This document shows positions 7,653 through 15,505 of a stretch of 35,304 nucleotides of DNA, piece after piece. Location of the stretch: positions 1 through 35,304 of the forward strand of contig JAEDMN010000005.1 in assembly GCA_016302985.1 (NCBI GenBank), written 5' to 3'. The notes below the pieces were generated by a model, which did no database searches, was not told the origin of the DNA, and worked only from the letters and a program-made list of their open reading frames with translations. The translations under genes and the position numbers were made by a program. This DNA is from Kiritimatiellia bacterium. Lineage in GTDB: Bacteria; Verrucomicrobiota; Kiritimatiellia; RFP12; UBA1067. How positions within the stretch are numbered: the first letter of the stretch is position 1; the number at the start of each line of letters is the position of its first letter.

Positions 7653-8660
7653 CTAGAGGATCTGGAGGGGCAGGAAGGGGGCCCGGTCGTAGGGCCGCGG
7701 CACGGGGGTTTCGGTGGACGCGTCGCCGCAGGTCGTCTTGACGACGATTTCGCCGGGGAACTGGTCGAAGCGGCTCCAGGCGCAGACCAGGGTCCGCGCG
7801 AGGGCGAGGTCCGCGTCGGACGCGACCTTCGGGAGGATGGCCGTGGGACCGGGGACCGAGACGGGGGCGAGCACCGTGTCCGTCGGGGCGACGGCGTCGC
7901 GGAGCTTGCGGTTCTCGCGCACGTCGCGCCCGAGGATCACGCCGGTGCCGTCCGGCAGGCGGAAGCGGCGGGCGATGTTGAGGAGTTCGACGAGGCGGCG
8001 TTCGCGGAGTCCCTCGTGGTCCCTCAGGTCGCGGAGGCGGCGGCCGAAACCCTTTTCGGTCAACTTGCAGCCGCCGGCGGGGGACGGGTAGTCAACGAGG
8101 CCGAACTTCTTCGCAAGCTCCATCTGCGGCTCGCGGCGGCGGCCGGAGAGGCCGAGGAGCCTCGACCGGTCGAGGATTCCCTCCGTCTCGGGGACGGTCG
8201 GCTCGAGCAGCTGGGCGCAGAGCGGGCGCACGAGGCGCCCCTTGAGGCCGGAGCATTTCTCGACCACGCCGAGAGATTGCCTGTTCTGGGACATCGGGCG
8301 CTGGTTGAGCACCTCGCCCGTCGCGACGAAGTCGTAGCCGAGCGCCTGCATGAGCTCGCCCGCGCGCGCGATCATCCGCGCGTGGCAGTCGATGCAGGGG
8401 TTCATCGCGCCGCCGAAGCCATGGGGCGGGTTCTCGACAAGGGCGACCTCGTCGTCCGTGAAGTCGACGACATGCAGCTTGATGTTCAGCGCCGCGGCGG
8501 CCTTCCGGGCGGCATCGGAGGAGAAGAACGGCGTTTCGAAGCACACGCCCTCGACTTCGGCGCCGGCCTCGCGGAGAATGCAGACGGCGAGCTGCGAGTC
8601 AAGTCCGCCGGAAAGGAGTGAAAGTCCGCGGGCTTTTTTGCTATACTCTTGTGAATCCAT
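7653..8660 (-). CDS. PP-loop ATPase, ThiI/MnmA-like tRNA thiolation protein
   Basis: A 335-residue cytoplasmic protein of the adenine-nucleotide alpha-hydrolase fold. The ATP-pyrophosphatase loop SGGLDS is at residues 17-22. A conserved NPCIDCHARMIARA follows, whose two cysteines could carry persulfide sulfur or bind an iron-sulfur cluster, then ATGEVLNQRPMSQN and YPSPAGGCKLTEKGFGRR. This resembles the MnmA/ThiI-like proteins that adenylate a tRNA uridine before sulfur insertion; the target position is unknown. The C-terminal about 130 residues match no domain I recognise with certainty. The ATG at 8660 is the only good start, since SGGLDS lies just inside it. The first codons overlap a + strand promoter-like 14-mer (8634-8647). 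Confidence 0.75.
   Translation of the reverse strand: MDSQEYSKKARGLSLLSGGLDSQLAVCILREAGAEVEGVCFETPFFSSDAARKAAAALNIKLHVVDFTDDEVALVENPPHGFGGAMNPCIDCHARMIARAGELMQALGYDFVATGEVLNQRPMSQNRQSLGVVEKCSGLKGRLVRPLCAQLLEPTVPETEGILDRSRLLGLSGRRREPQMELAKKFGLVDYPSPAGGCKLTEKGFGRRLRDLRDHEGLRERRLVELLNIARRFRLPDGTGVILGRDVRENRKLRDAVAPTDTVLAPVSVPGPTAILPKVASDADLALARTLVCAWSRFDQFPGEIVVKTTCGDASTETPVPRPYDRAPFLPLQIL
8634..8647 (+). promoter_or_regulatory. TTTTTTGCTATACT promoter, + strand
   Basis: Identical in 14 of 14 bases to the elements at 1764 and 32402. It sits inside the first codons of the minus-strand PP-loop gene and points at the secreted-protein/lgt operon, 31 nt before the ATG at 8679. No terminator hairpin precedes this copy. 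A second, palindromic AGTATACT at 8669-8676 lies between the divergent genes and could act as a -10 toward the minus-strand gene (8 nt from its ATG), but it lacks the TGn extension. Confidence 0.6.
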
Positions 8661-8678
8661 GGCGTGAGAGTATACTTC

Positions 8679-8987
8679 ATGAAGTTCGTCTTTGCAATGT
8701 TGTTCGCCGCGGCGTTCGGGGTGCGCCCGATGCCGCGCGCGGAGGGGCCGCTGGAGCCGTCCGTGCAGAACGAGGTCGACCACGCGGTCTCGCTCGCGGA
8801 GGCTTGGCTGGCGACGCGGCAGACGGACACGAATGCCGTCTCCGGCGACCTGTTCCGCACGAACGGCCTGGCGCGCGAGGCCATCGCCCTGCGCCTCGTC
8901 AGCCTGCAACGCGGCGGGGGATGGTGGCTGGTCCACACGAACGCCGCGCCGACCCGTCTCGCCGTCGAGATCCTGAAAGGACTGTGA
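8679..8987 (+). CDS. Small secreted protein of unknown function
   Basis: A 102-residue protein with a Sec-type signal (KFVFAMLFAAAFGVRPMPRA). The mature part contains a helical stretch (VQNEVDHAVSLAEAWLATR) and a C-terminal portion, GGGWWLVHTNAAPTRLAVEIL, that reads like beta-strands. No family is recognised. Its TGA overlaps the lgt ATG (TGATG), so it is translationally coupled to lgt, which suggests a link to envelope biogenesis without showing one. A GTG 15 nt upstream in the same frame would only lengthen the N-region of the signal. The codon pattern and the tight overlap argue that it is real. Confidence 0.65.
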   Translation: MKFVFAMLFAAAFGVRPMPRAEGPLEPSVQNEVDHAVSLAEAWLATRQTDTNAVSGDLFRTNGLAREAIALRLVSLQRGGGWWLVHTNAAPTRLAVEILKGL

Positions 8988-9793
8988 TGCATCCCGACCT
9001 GATTTCCCTCGGCTTCCTCCATGTGAAGACGTACGGCGCCTTCATGGCGCTGGGCTTCCTCGCGGCCTGGCAGGTCATCGCCTACCTCTGCCGCCGCACG
9101 GGGCGGAATCCCGAGTCGCTGTCGAACCTTCTGATGCTGATGATGGGCAGCGGCGTGCTGGGGGCCCGGCTCGCGTACGTCATCGAGCACTGGGAGGCCG
9201 AGTTCGCGCGGAACCCCGCCCTGGTTGTCCGCGTCGACCAGGGGGGCCTCATGTTCTACGGCGGCCTGATCCTCGCAATCGCCGTGTTCGTGATCTGGTG
9301 CCGCGCGAAGAAGGAGGGGCTGGTGCGGATGGCGGACCTTTTCGCGACCGTGATTCCGCTCGGGCACGCGTTCGGCCGCGTCGGTTGTTTCTTCTACGGG
9401 TGCTGCTATGGTCGTCTCTCGGACTGCGCGTGCGCGGTCTCCTTCCCGCGCGGATCGCCGGCCTGGTACGAGCAGGTCAACGCCGGGAAGCTGGCGAGCG
9501 ACGCCGCGTCGGCGCTTCCGGTGTTGCCGACGCAGCTGTTCGAGGCCGCGTCCGTGCTGGGGCTGTTCGGCGTCCTCTTCCTTGTCTACCGCCGCTTCTG
9601 GGACCGCCTGCCGGGGCTTGTCACGGGTTGTTATTTCGTCGGATACGCCTGCATCCGCTTCGGAATCGAGGTGCTGCGCGGCGATCCGCGCGCGGAGGTG
9701 GGCCCGTTCTCGATCAGCCAGACGATTTCGCTCGGACTGCTTCTTGCAGGAGGGGCATTCATCATGGTTGCTTTCAGGCGCGGAAAATTGTAG
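8987..9793 (+). CDS. lgt: Prolipoprotein diacylglyceryl transferase
   Basis: A 268-residue integral membrane enzyme. It transfers diacylglycerol from phosphatidylglycerol to the lipobox cysteine of prolipoproteins, the first step of lipoprotein maturation. The family pattern is clear: an N-terminal KTYGAFMALGFLAAW helix, GGLMFYGGLI, and HAFGRVGCFFYGCCYG from His127, which carries the conserved Gly-Arg of the Lgt signature. PTQLFEA and a C-terminal RFGIEVLRGDPR segment follow. The length is close to the usual 260-290 aa. The start at 8987 overlaps the stop of the upstream small secreted protein. Likely substrates in this window include the lipoprotein at 1464 and the lipobox-bearing DapA-like protein at 22752. 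Confidence 0.94.
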   Translation: MHPDLISLGFLHVKTYGAFMALGFLAAWQVIAYLCRRTGRNPESLSNLLMLMMGSGVLGARLAYVIEHWEAEFARNPALVVRVDQGGLMFYGGLILAIAVFVIWCRAKKEGLVRMADLFATVIPLGHAFGRVGCFFYGCCYGRLSDCACAVSFPRGSPAWYEQVNAGKLASDAASALPVLPTQLFEAASVLGLFGVLFLVYRRFWDRLPGLVTGCYFVGYACIRFGIEVLRGDPRAEVGPFSISQTISLGLLLAGGAFIMVAFRRGKL

Positions 9794-9827
9794 AATGTAC
9801 GAACCACAAGAGAAGGAAAGGTCTTTC

Positions 9828-10865
9828 ATGAGCTGGACAAATTCATTCAGGGCTGCGGCCGCCGTTGCGACGGTCTCCGTCTTTGCCTCCGTTTCGACGT
9901 CGTTCGCGCAGGAAGAGGCTTCCGCGGACACCGAGCTGAATATCCCTTCCGCCGCTGCAGAGAAGGCCTTCGAGACACTTGTCCGCTGCGCGCGTCTCGA
10001 GGGGCGCGCCCAGGTTCTGAAGCCGCGCGCGCAGAACTGGGAGGATGCGGAGGAGGGCCGTGGCTACCCGATGGGGTCCTCCTTCCGCACGGAAGCCGAT
10101 TCCACGGCCGAGTTCGCTTTCGGCCCGGCGGCCAAGGTCATGCTCGAGAAGGGCGCCGAGCTGGCGACGCACGAGGTTGAACTCGGCAGTCAGGCCCGCA
10201 CCGTGGTCCTGAAGCGCGGCAAGATCCACCTCACACTCCCCCTCAAGCTCGCGGACGGGCTTTTCAAGGTTCTGGCCCCCCACTTCGCGTGCGTCAACCT
10301 GGCGGGCGAGAGCATGTTCTCCTACGAGACCACGAATGACGGGGACGAGGTCGTCGTCCGCTGCGTGACGGGCAAGCTGAAGCTCGACGGCGCCAATTTC
10401 TCGGTTCCGCGCATGGGCGCCGCCAACCAGATTCGCATCCGCACGTCGGGCGACGCGCTCTTCACGTCGATCCGGGGCGAGAGCGGCGACAGCCATGTTC
10501 TTCTCGACAAGGGCATGGTCGCTGCTCCCGACGGCGAGACGGGGGAGGTGCGCGATGTCGCGAAGACGCTCGAGTACGTCATGTCCCCGAAGTGCTCGGC
10601 GAAGATCTTCCGTCGGGTCGCTCCGGTCGGTGGCCGCATGTGCGTCTGCACGATGACGTTCAACGCCGCGGGTGAAATCGTCAACCGCTTCGCCTTCGCC
10701 GAAGGTCGTTCGAGCATCAATTCGGGCGAGCTGGTCAAGCCCGCGCCGGATGCCGCCAAGAAGGCCGCGAAGGACAAGGACGACGAAGACGCCGCCGAGA
10801 CGATCGACGCGAAGTCCGCGAACGACGGGGACGAGAAGAAGGACGACGAAGGCTCCGGCAATTGA
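9828..10865 (+). CDS. FecR-domain secreted protein with acidic tail
   Basis: A 345-residue exported protein. A signal peptide (residues 1-27, ending SVSTSFAQ) is followed by a region with the FecR-like beta pattern: GSSFRTEADSTAEFAFGP, then KVMLEKGAELATHEVEL and VVLKRGKIHLTLP. This is a fold seen in FecR signal-transfer proteins and in many PVC surface proteins. The last 40 or so residues are a low-complexity Lys/Asp/Glu tail. Unlike FecR anti-sigma regulators it has no N-terminal cytoplasmic domain or single TM anchor, and no sigma factor or TonB receptor is adjacent, so a regulatory role is unlikely. A strong AAGGAAAGG sets the start at 9828; an in-frame ATG at 9795 is an alternative. Confidence 0.7.
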   Translation: MSWTNSFRAAAAVATVSVFASVSTSFAQEEASADTELNIPSAAAEKAFETLVRCARLEGRAQVLKPRAQNWEDAEEGRGYPMGSSFRTEADSTAEFAFGPAAKVMLEKGAELATHEVELGSQARTVVLKRGKIHLTLPLKLADGLFKVLAPHFACVNLAGESMFSYETTNDGDEVVVRCVTGKLKLDGANFSVPRMGAANQIRIRTSGDALFTSIRGESGDSHVLLDKGMVAAPDGETGEVRDVAKTLEYVMSPKCSAKIFRRVAPVGGRMCVCTMTFNAAGEIVNRFAFAEGRSSINSGELVKPAPDAAKKAAKDKDDEDAAETIDAKSANDGDEKKDDEGSGN

Positions 10866-10922
10866 TGCCGCGGGCCGCCGCATCCAAGCCTGACACGTCT
10901 AAGCACTATAAGGAACGCAAAA

Positions 10923-12620
10923 GTGGTCATTCATCAGTTTAACCGCCTCATCAAGAACAAGTGGGTCTGGGGTGTGTTCGCCATCGCGATTTCGGTCTTC
11001 TTCGCCTTCGACTTCCTTTTTGTCGGGCGGGATGATGAAGGGCGCTCCGCCGGAAGCGCGGGCAAGCTTGCAGGCAAGGATGTTACGGCCGTGAACTTCC
11101 GCGCGCTCGTCGACGACGCCCGCGGGTTTGGACGCAACCGCGACACGCGGTCCTCGAACGTGGAGATCAACCGGCGCGCCTGGCAGGCCGCTGCGGCGCT
11201 CTCGGTCGCGAAGGCCGCCCACCTCGAGGCCACGGACGACGAAGTCCGCGAGCAGATCGCCCGCGACCCCTCCTTCCGCGGTGAAGGCGGCGGGTTCAGC
11301 CTCCGTACCTACGAGATGCTGCTCCGCGAGAACGGCATGACGCCCGAGATGTTCGAGGCGTTCCTGAAGCGTCGCCTCACGCTCGGCAAGCTCAACCGGG
11401 TCGTCCTGGGCAGCGCCACGTGGGTTTCCCCCGCCGAGCTCGAGGGGGCGATCAACGACTACACGGACAAGTTCACGGTGCGCATCGCCGCGTTCAACGA
11501 CAAGAACGCGTCCAAGGTCCAGGTTGACGACAAGATGCTCGAGACCTACTACAAGGACAACACGAACTCCCTGGCGCTCCCCGACCTTGTGACCGTCAAG
11601 TACGTGAAGTTCCAGGCCGACGCCCCGGCGCGCCTCTCGCAGTTCAAGATTTCCGAGGAGGAGATGCACGACCGCTACGACGCGACGTCGCAGCGCTTTG
11701 AGACGAAGGGCACGAACGACGTCACGGTGACGAAGAAGTTCGAGGAGGTCAAATCGATCCTCGAGAAGGAACTCCAGGTCATCGCCTCCGTTGAGGCTTA
11801 TCGCACGAACCTTCTGTTCCGCGTCTATCCCCAGGACGAGAAGCTCGCCGCGGACGTGAAGACGGATCGCCTTGAGAAGATCGCGGCCGAGGAGAAGGCG
11901 AAGGTCGAGGTCTCCCGTCCGTTCGCGGTTGACGGCCGCGGCTTCGTCAAGGGCTTCATGGTCCGTGCGCGCCAGGTCGCGCCCGAGTGCGACGGCTTCG
12001 CCGAAGCTGTCGCCGAGCTCGACCCCGAGTCGCAGGATCTCCGCTACGGCGTCGTGCCGGGGACGAACTGTGTCTACCTGATTGAGCGCGCGAGCCTCGT
12101 GAAGGCCCATGTCCCGACTTTCGAGGAGTCGAAGGAGCACATTCGCGCCGATGCGCTGAAGGACGCCCAGGCCAAGTCGTTCAAGGCCGCCGTCGAGAAG
12201 GTGCGCGCTCTTGCGGCCGCCGATCTCGCGAAGGGCAAGCCGTTCGACCCCAAGATGTTCGTCGACGCGAACGTCTCGACGTCGTTGGTCTTCTCCGTTT
12301 CCTCGATGGGCTACAACGCGTTCCCGGACGCCCGCTACGTCTCCCAGCCGACGATGAAGCTCGCCAAGGGGCAGATTTCGGACTTCATCGCGACGGCCAA
12401 TCCCCGCCGCGCGCTCGTCGTCTACGTCGAGAAGCGCGAGCCCGGCGATGCGGCCCAGGCCGAGATGGTGCGTGCGCAGCTGCGCGACCAGATCTGCGGC
12501 GGAGCCGCCATGTCCCTCTCCTCGGCATGGAACGAGTGGAACCTCGAGCGTCTGGGCTACGAGACGACCGCCATTTCCTCGGTTGCGGCCAGCGATGAAG
12601 CTCTCGATTCTGAAGAGTGA
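10923..12620 (+). CDS. PpiD/SurA-like membrane-anchored periplasmic chaperone
   Basis: A 565-residue protein with the PpiD layout. A short cytoplasmic N-terminus (VIHQFNRLIKNK) precedes one membrane helix (about residues 14-34), then a SurA_N-like helical chaperone region to about residue 200 (ATDDEVREQIARDPSF, YEMLLRENGMTPEMFEAFLKRR). A long periplasmic part follows. PpiD-type proteins assist newly exported envelope proteins at the Sec translocon. I cannot find the conserved parvulin motifs, so the PPIase domain is divergent or absent. GTG is the start, preceded by AAGGAA. The last 26 nt overlap the dut gene. It lies in the lgt-FecR-dut-def run, in keeping with an envelope-assembly role. Confidence 0.75.
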   Translation: MVIHQFNRLIKNKWVWGVFAIAISVFFAFDFLFVGRDDEGRSAGSAGKLAGKDVTAVNFRALVDDARGFGRNRDTRSSNVEINRRAWQAAAALSVAKAAHLEATDDEVREQIARDPSFRGEGGGFSLRTYEMLLRENGMTPEMFEAFLKRRLTLGKLNRVVLGSATWVSPAELEGAINDYTDKFTVRIAAFNDKNASKVQVDDKMLETYYKDNTNSLALPDLVTVKYVKFQADAPARLSQFKISEEEMHDRYDATSQRFETKGTNDVTVTKKFEEVKSILEKELQVIASVEAYRTNLLFRVYPQDEKLAADVKTDRLEKIAAEEKAKVEVSRPFAVDGRGFVKGFMVRARQVAPECDGFAEAVAELDPESQDLRYGVVPGTNCVYLIERASLVKAHVPTFEESKEHIRADALKDAQAKSFKAAVEKVRALAAADLAKGKPFDPKMFVDANVSTSLVFSVSSMGYNAFPDARYVSQPTMKLAKGQISDFIATANPRRALVVYVEKREPGDAAQAEMVRAQLRDQICGGAAMSLSSAWNEWNLERLGYETTAISSVAASDEALDSEE

Positions 12621-13023
12621 CCCCTCGGCGCAGCTGCCGACCTACGCCCATCCCGGTGATGCCGGGATGGACGTTCGTTCTATTGAGGAGCTCGTGATTC
12701 CACCGGGCGGGCGGGCGCTCGTTCACACGGGACTGATCTTTCTTCTTCCGCCGAATGCGGAGGCGCAGGTGCGGCCCCGCTCGGGGCTCGCCCTGAAGCA
12801 CGGCGTCACGGTCCTCAACGCGCCTGGGACGATCGACTCGGGCTATCGGGGCGAAGTGGGTGTCGTGCTGGCGAACTTCGGCACGGAACCCTTTCGCGTC
12901 GAGAAGGGCATGAAGGTCGCCCAGGTCGTCGTTGCGCCGGTTGAGCAGGCCGAGATCGTTGAGGTTTTCGAAGCGGACGAGACCGTCCGCGGAACCGGGG
13001 GCTTCGGCTCGACCGGAATCTAA
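12595..13023 (+). CDS. dut: dUTP pyrophosphatase (dUTPase)
   Basis: A 142-residue homotrimeric dUTPase. It hydrolyses dUTP to dUMP and pyrophosphate, keeping uracil out of DNA and supplying dUMP for thymidylate. All five family motifs are present in order: DAGMDV, RPRSGLALKHG, GTIDSGYRGEV (with the catalytic Asp and the uracil-site Tyr), GMKVAQVVV, and the C-terminal P-loop-like RGTGGFGSTG that closes over the phosphates. The ATG lies within the end of the upstream chaperone gene, a 26-nt overlap in a different frame, so its translation probably depends on ribosomes from that gene. The def gene follows 38 nt later. Confidence 0.96.
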   Translation: MKLSILKSDPSAQLPTYAHPGDAGMDVRSIEELVIPPGGRALVHTGLIFLLPPNAEAQVRPRSGLALKHGVTVLNAPGTIDSGYRGEVGVVLANFGTEPFRVEKGMKVAQVVVAPVEQAEIVEVFEADETVRGTGGFGSTGI

Positions 13024-13061
13024 GTCCCCCTTTACATTCAATATCCAATCAGAAGCAAGCC

Positions 13062-13610
13062 ATGGTTCTCGACATCGTCAAATATGGTTCCCCCGTCCTC
13101 CGCGAGACGACGAGTCCCGTTCCGTCCATCACCCCCGAGCTGCGGAAGCTGGCGGAGGACATGGTCGAGACTATGCACAAGGCACGCGGCGTCGGACTGG
13201 CCGCGCCCCAGGTCGGCCGGCTTGAGTCCATGTGCGTCATCGACGTGCCGCTTGACTGCGAAGACGATGACGAGACCCGTGCGTTCAACGCCTCCGTCGA
13301 GATGCCCCTCGTGATGTTCAATCCGGTGATTGTTGCGACGGAGGGTTCGCAGGATGGGAAGGAGGGCTGCCTCAGCCTTCCGAACATGAGCGCGCCGGTC
13401 ATTCGCGCGGCCCAGGTGACCTGTCAGTACCTGGACCCCGCCGGCCTTCCCCAGATGGTCACGGCCCGTGGGTTCCTCGCGCGCGCCCTGCTCCACGAGA
13501 CAGACCATCTCAACGGCGTGCTCTATGTCGACCACCTCAGCGCGGTTGACAAGCTCGCGATGGCCAAGAAGCTGCAGAAGCTTGCAAAGAAGAACGGCGG
13601 AAACCTGTAG
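13062..13610 (+). CDS. def: Peptide deformylase
   Basis: A 182-residue metalloenzyme that removes the N-terminal formyl group from nascent proteins. The three classical motifs are visible: motif 1 GVGLAAPQVG, motif 2 EGCLSLP with metal ligand Cys103, and motif 3 HETDH at residues 145-149 (two His ligands and the catalytic Glu146) followed by LNGVLYVD. There is a modest acidic insertion (DCEDDDETRAFN) before the second motif. The Shine-Dalgarno is weak. It ends the gene run that began at 8679; 164 nt of lower-GC sequence then separate it from argS. Its presence next to dut is ordinary housekeeping clustering. Confidence 0.96.
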   Translation: MVLDIVKYGSPVLRETTSPVPSITPELRKLAEDMVETMHKARGVGLAAPQVGRLESMCVIDVPLDCEDDDETRAFNASVEMPLVMFNPVIVATEGSQDGKEGCLSLPNMSAPVIRAAQVTCQYLDPAGLPQMVTARGFLARALLHETDHLNGVLYVDHLSAVDKLAMAKKLQKLAKKNGGNL

Positions 13611-13758
13611 CATCAGGCCTTGACTCGGCACGATGGGCGAATGCTTTTAAACGTCCGTACAGTACAGGTTGGCGCTCTGGATTCTGCATGGTGGACGGAT
13701 TCAGTCGGCTTGAACCGCCCCATCCGGTATTCACTTCGGTGCAGGCTGGCATTAAATG

Positions 13759-13767
13759 TGATATAAT
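13759..13767 (+). promoter_or_regulatory. Extended -10 promoter of argS
   Basis: TGA then TATAAT (13762-13767), 7 nt before the argS ATG, in an unusually AT-rich patch. Transcription should begin on or one base before the start codon, giving a leaderless mRNA. The 164-nt gap upstream (13611-13774) has no gene; the only other mark I see is an interrupted palindrome GTAC-A-GTAC at 13657-13665. Confidence 0.7.
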
Positions 13768-13774
13768 ACGAGTC

Positions 13775-15478
13775 ATGGAAGCAGATTCTCTAGAAGGTTG
13801 GTTGAAGTGCGGCTTTGAGGCCGCGTTTCCTGGCAATGATTTTTCCAAAGTGAAGGCGCTGCCTGCGACGGATCCGAAATTCGGCGATTTCCAGTGCAAC
13901 GACGCGCTGGCCGGCGCCAAGGTTCTCCATCTCCCACCGCGGAAGATCGCCGAAGCCGTCTACGCGAAGCTGATGGAGTCAAAGCCCGCGTTTGTCGACA
14001 AGGTCGAGCTCGCTGGCCCTGGGTTCCTGAACATCACCGTTTCTGCGGACTGGCTCGCCGCCCAGCTCGCGGCCCTGGGGGCGCAGGATACCCTGGGCAT
14101 CCCGCAGACCGGGGCGGGCAAGCGGGTCGTGCTGGACTATTCCTCGCCCAACGCCGCGAAGCAGATGCACATCGGCCACATTCGCTCGACGGTCATCGGC
14201 AACGCGATCGACCGCATCTTCCGGGCGCTTGGCTACAACGTCGTCGCGGACAACCACCTGGGCGACTGGGGCACGCAGTTCGGCATTCTCATCAAGGGCT
14301 ACCGCGAACTCCTGACGCAGGAGGAGCGCGACAACCTCTCCGTGCCGTATCTCGAGAAGTGCTACGTCCTTTCCGCCGCGAAGGCCAAGGAGGAAGACGG
14401 AGTCTGGAAGGAGGCCTGCAAGGCTGAGCTCGTGAAGCTCCAGCAGGGCGATCCGGACAATCTCGCGCTGTGGAAGAAGTTCATCGAGATCTCGATCAAC
14501 GAGTTCAACCGCATGTACGACAAGCTTGGCGTGAAGTTCGACACGTACCGTGGCGAGTCCTACTACAACGACACGATGCCCGGCGTCGTCGCGCGCCTGC
14601 AGGAGATGGGGCTCGCGGTCGAATCCGAAGGCGCGCTCGTCGTGAACCTCGAGGAGGAGAAGCTGGGCGTCGCGATCGTGCGCAAGTCGGATGGCGGCTA
14701 CAACTACACGACGAGCGATCTCGCGTGCGTCGAGATGCGCGTGGACGAATACGCCCCCGAGCGGATCATCTATGTCACGGACGCGCGCCAGCAGCTCCAC
14801 TTCAAGCAGTGGTTCAACATCGCGGGGAAGATGGGCGTCACGGCGAAGCTCGTGCATGTGCCGTTCGGGCTCATGAGCTACCAGGGCAAGGCGATCTCCA
14901 CGCGCGAGGGCAACCTCATCAAGCTCGACGAGCTGCTCGCCGAAGCCGTCCGCCGCTCGAAGGAAATCGTCCTCTCGCGCACGCCGGACTGCCCGAACGC
15001 GGACCAGCTCGCCCAGGCGATCGGCTATGGCGCGGTGAAGTATTCGGACCTCTCGCACGACCCAATCACGGACATCGACTTTAGCTGGGACAAGGCGCTT
15101 GCGCTCGAGGGCAACTCGGGTCCGTACCTCCAGTACGCCTATGCCCGCGTCTGCTCGCTGCTGGACAAGGCCGCCGCGATGGAGGCAAGGCCCGCGGAGA
15201 CCTTCGCCGTCGTCGAGCCGGCCGAGAAGCAGCTGGCGCTGCAGCTCCTCCAGTTCGGCCCAACGGTCCTACGCGCGGCCGAGAACTACAAGCCCAGCGT
15301 CCTGGCAGACTACCTGTTCCAGACGGCGCAGCTCTACAGTTCGTTCTACCAGCGGTCGCCCATCCTGAGGAGCGAACCGGACGTGCGCGACGCGCGTCTC
15401 GCGCTCTGCGCGCTGTTCGGCAAGGTCCTTTCCAAGGGACTCTCCCTGCTCGGCATCGAGACGCCGAAGCGCATCTAA
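13775..15478 (+). CDS. argS: Arginyl-tRNA synthetase
   Basis: A 567-residue class I aminoacyl-tRNA synthetase charging tRNA-Arg. It has the N-terminal Add-1-type domain (about 1-110), then DYSSPNAAKQMHIGHIRST with the HIGH motif at residues 132-135. DNHLGDWGTQFG, and GKAISTREGN from residue 371 in the place of the KMSKS loop, follow; arginyl enzymes normally have a KMSTR-type loop, so Ala-Ile in place of Met is a small deviation. The C-terminal anticodon-binding DALR region follows (GPYLQYAYARVCSLL and LYSSFYQRSPIL). The start at 13775 is favoured because the AT-rich promoter lies directly before it and the protein aligns with the family from there. No Shine-Dalgarno is present, as expected for a leaderless gene. 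Confidence 0.96.
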   Translation: MEADSLEGWLKCGFEAAFPGNDFSKVKALPATDPKFGDFQCNDALAGAKVLHLPPRKIAEAVYAKLMESKPAFVDKVELAGPGFLNITVSADWLAAQLAALGAQDTLGIPQTGAGKRVVLDYSSPNAAKQMHIGHIRSTVIGNAIDRIFRALGYNVVADNHLGDWGTQFGILIKGYRELLTQEERDNLSVPYLEKCYVLSAAKAKEEDGVWKEACKAELVKLQQGDPDNLALWKKFIEISINEFNRMYDKLGVKFDTYRGESYYNDTMPGVVARLQEMGLAVESEGALVVNLEEEKLGVAIVRKSDGGYNYTTSDLACVEMRVDEYAPERIIYVTDARQQLHFKQWFNIAGKMGVTAKLVHVPFGLMSYQGKAISTREGNLIKLDELLAEAVRRSKEIVLSRTPDCPNADQLAQAIGYGAVKYSDLSHDPITDIDFSWDKALALEGNSGPYLQYAYARVCSLLDKAAAMEARPAETFAVVEPAEKQLALQLLQFGPTVLRAAENYKPSVLADYLFQTAQLYSSFYQRSPILRSEPDVRDARLALCALFGKVLSKGLSLLGIETPKRI

Positions 15479-15505
15479 CCAGACGGCGAGGAGGCTGGTG
15501 TCATC

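Noticed and set aside
13611..13655. Terminator after def formed by GCAT/ATGC and TTTT
   Set aside because: Only 4-5 bp with a loop of more than 25 nt; too weak to call.
13688..13774. A longer N-terminus for argS starting at 13688
   Set aside because: It runs through the AT-rich promoter, and the protein matches the ArgRS family only from the ATG at 13775.
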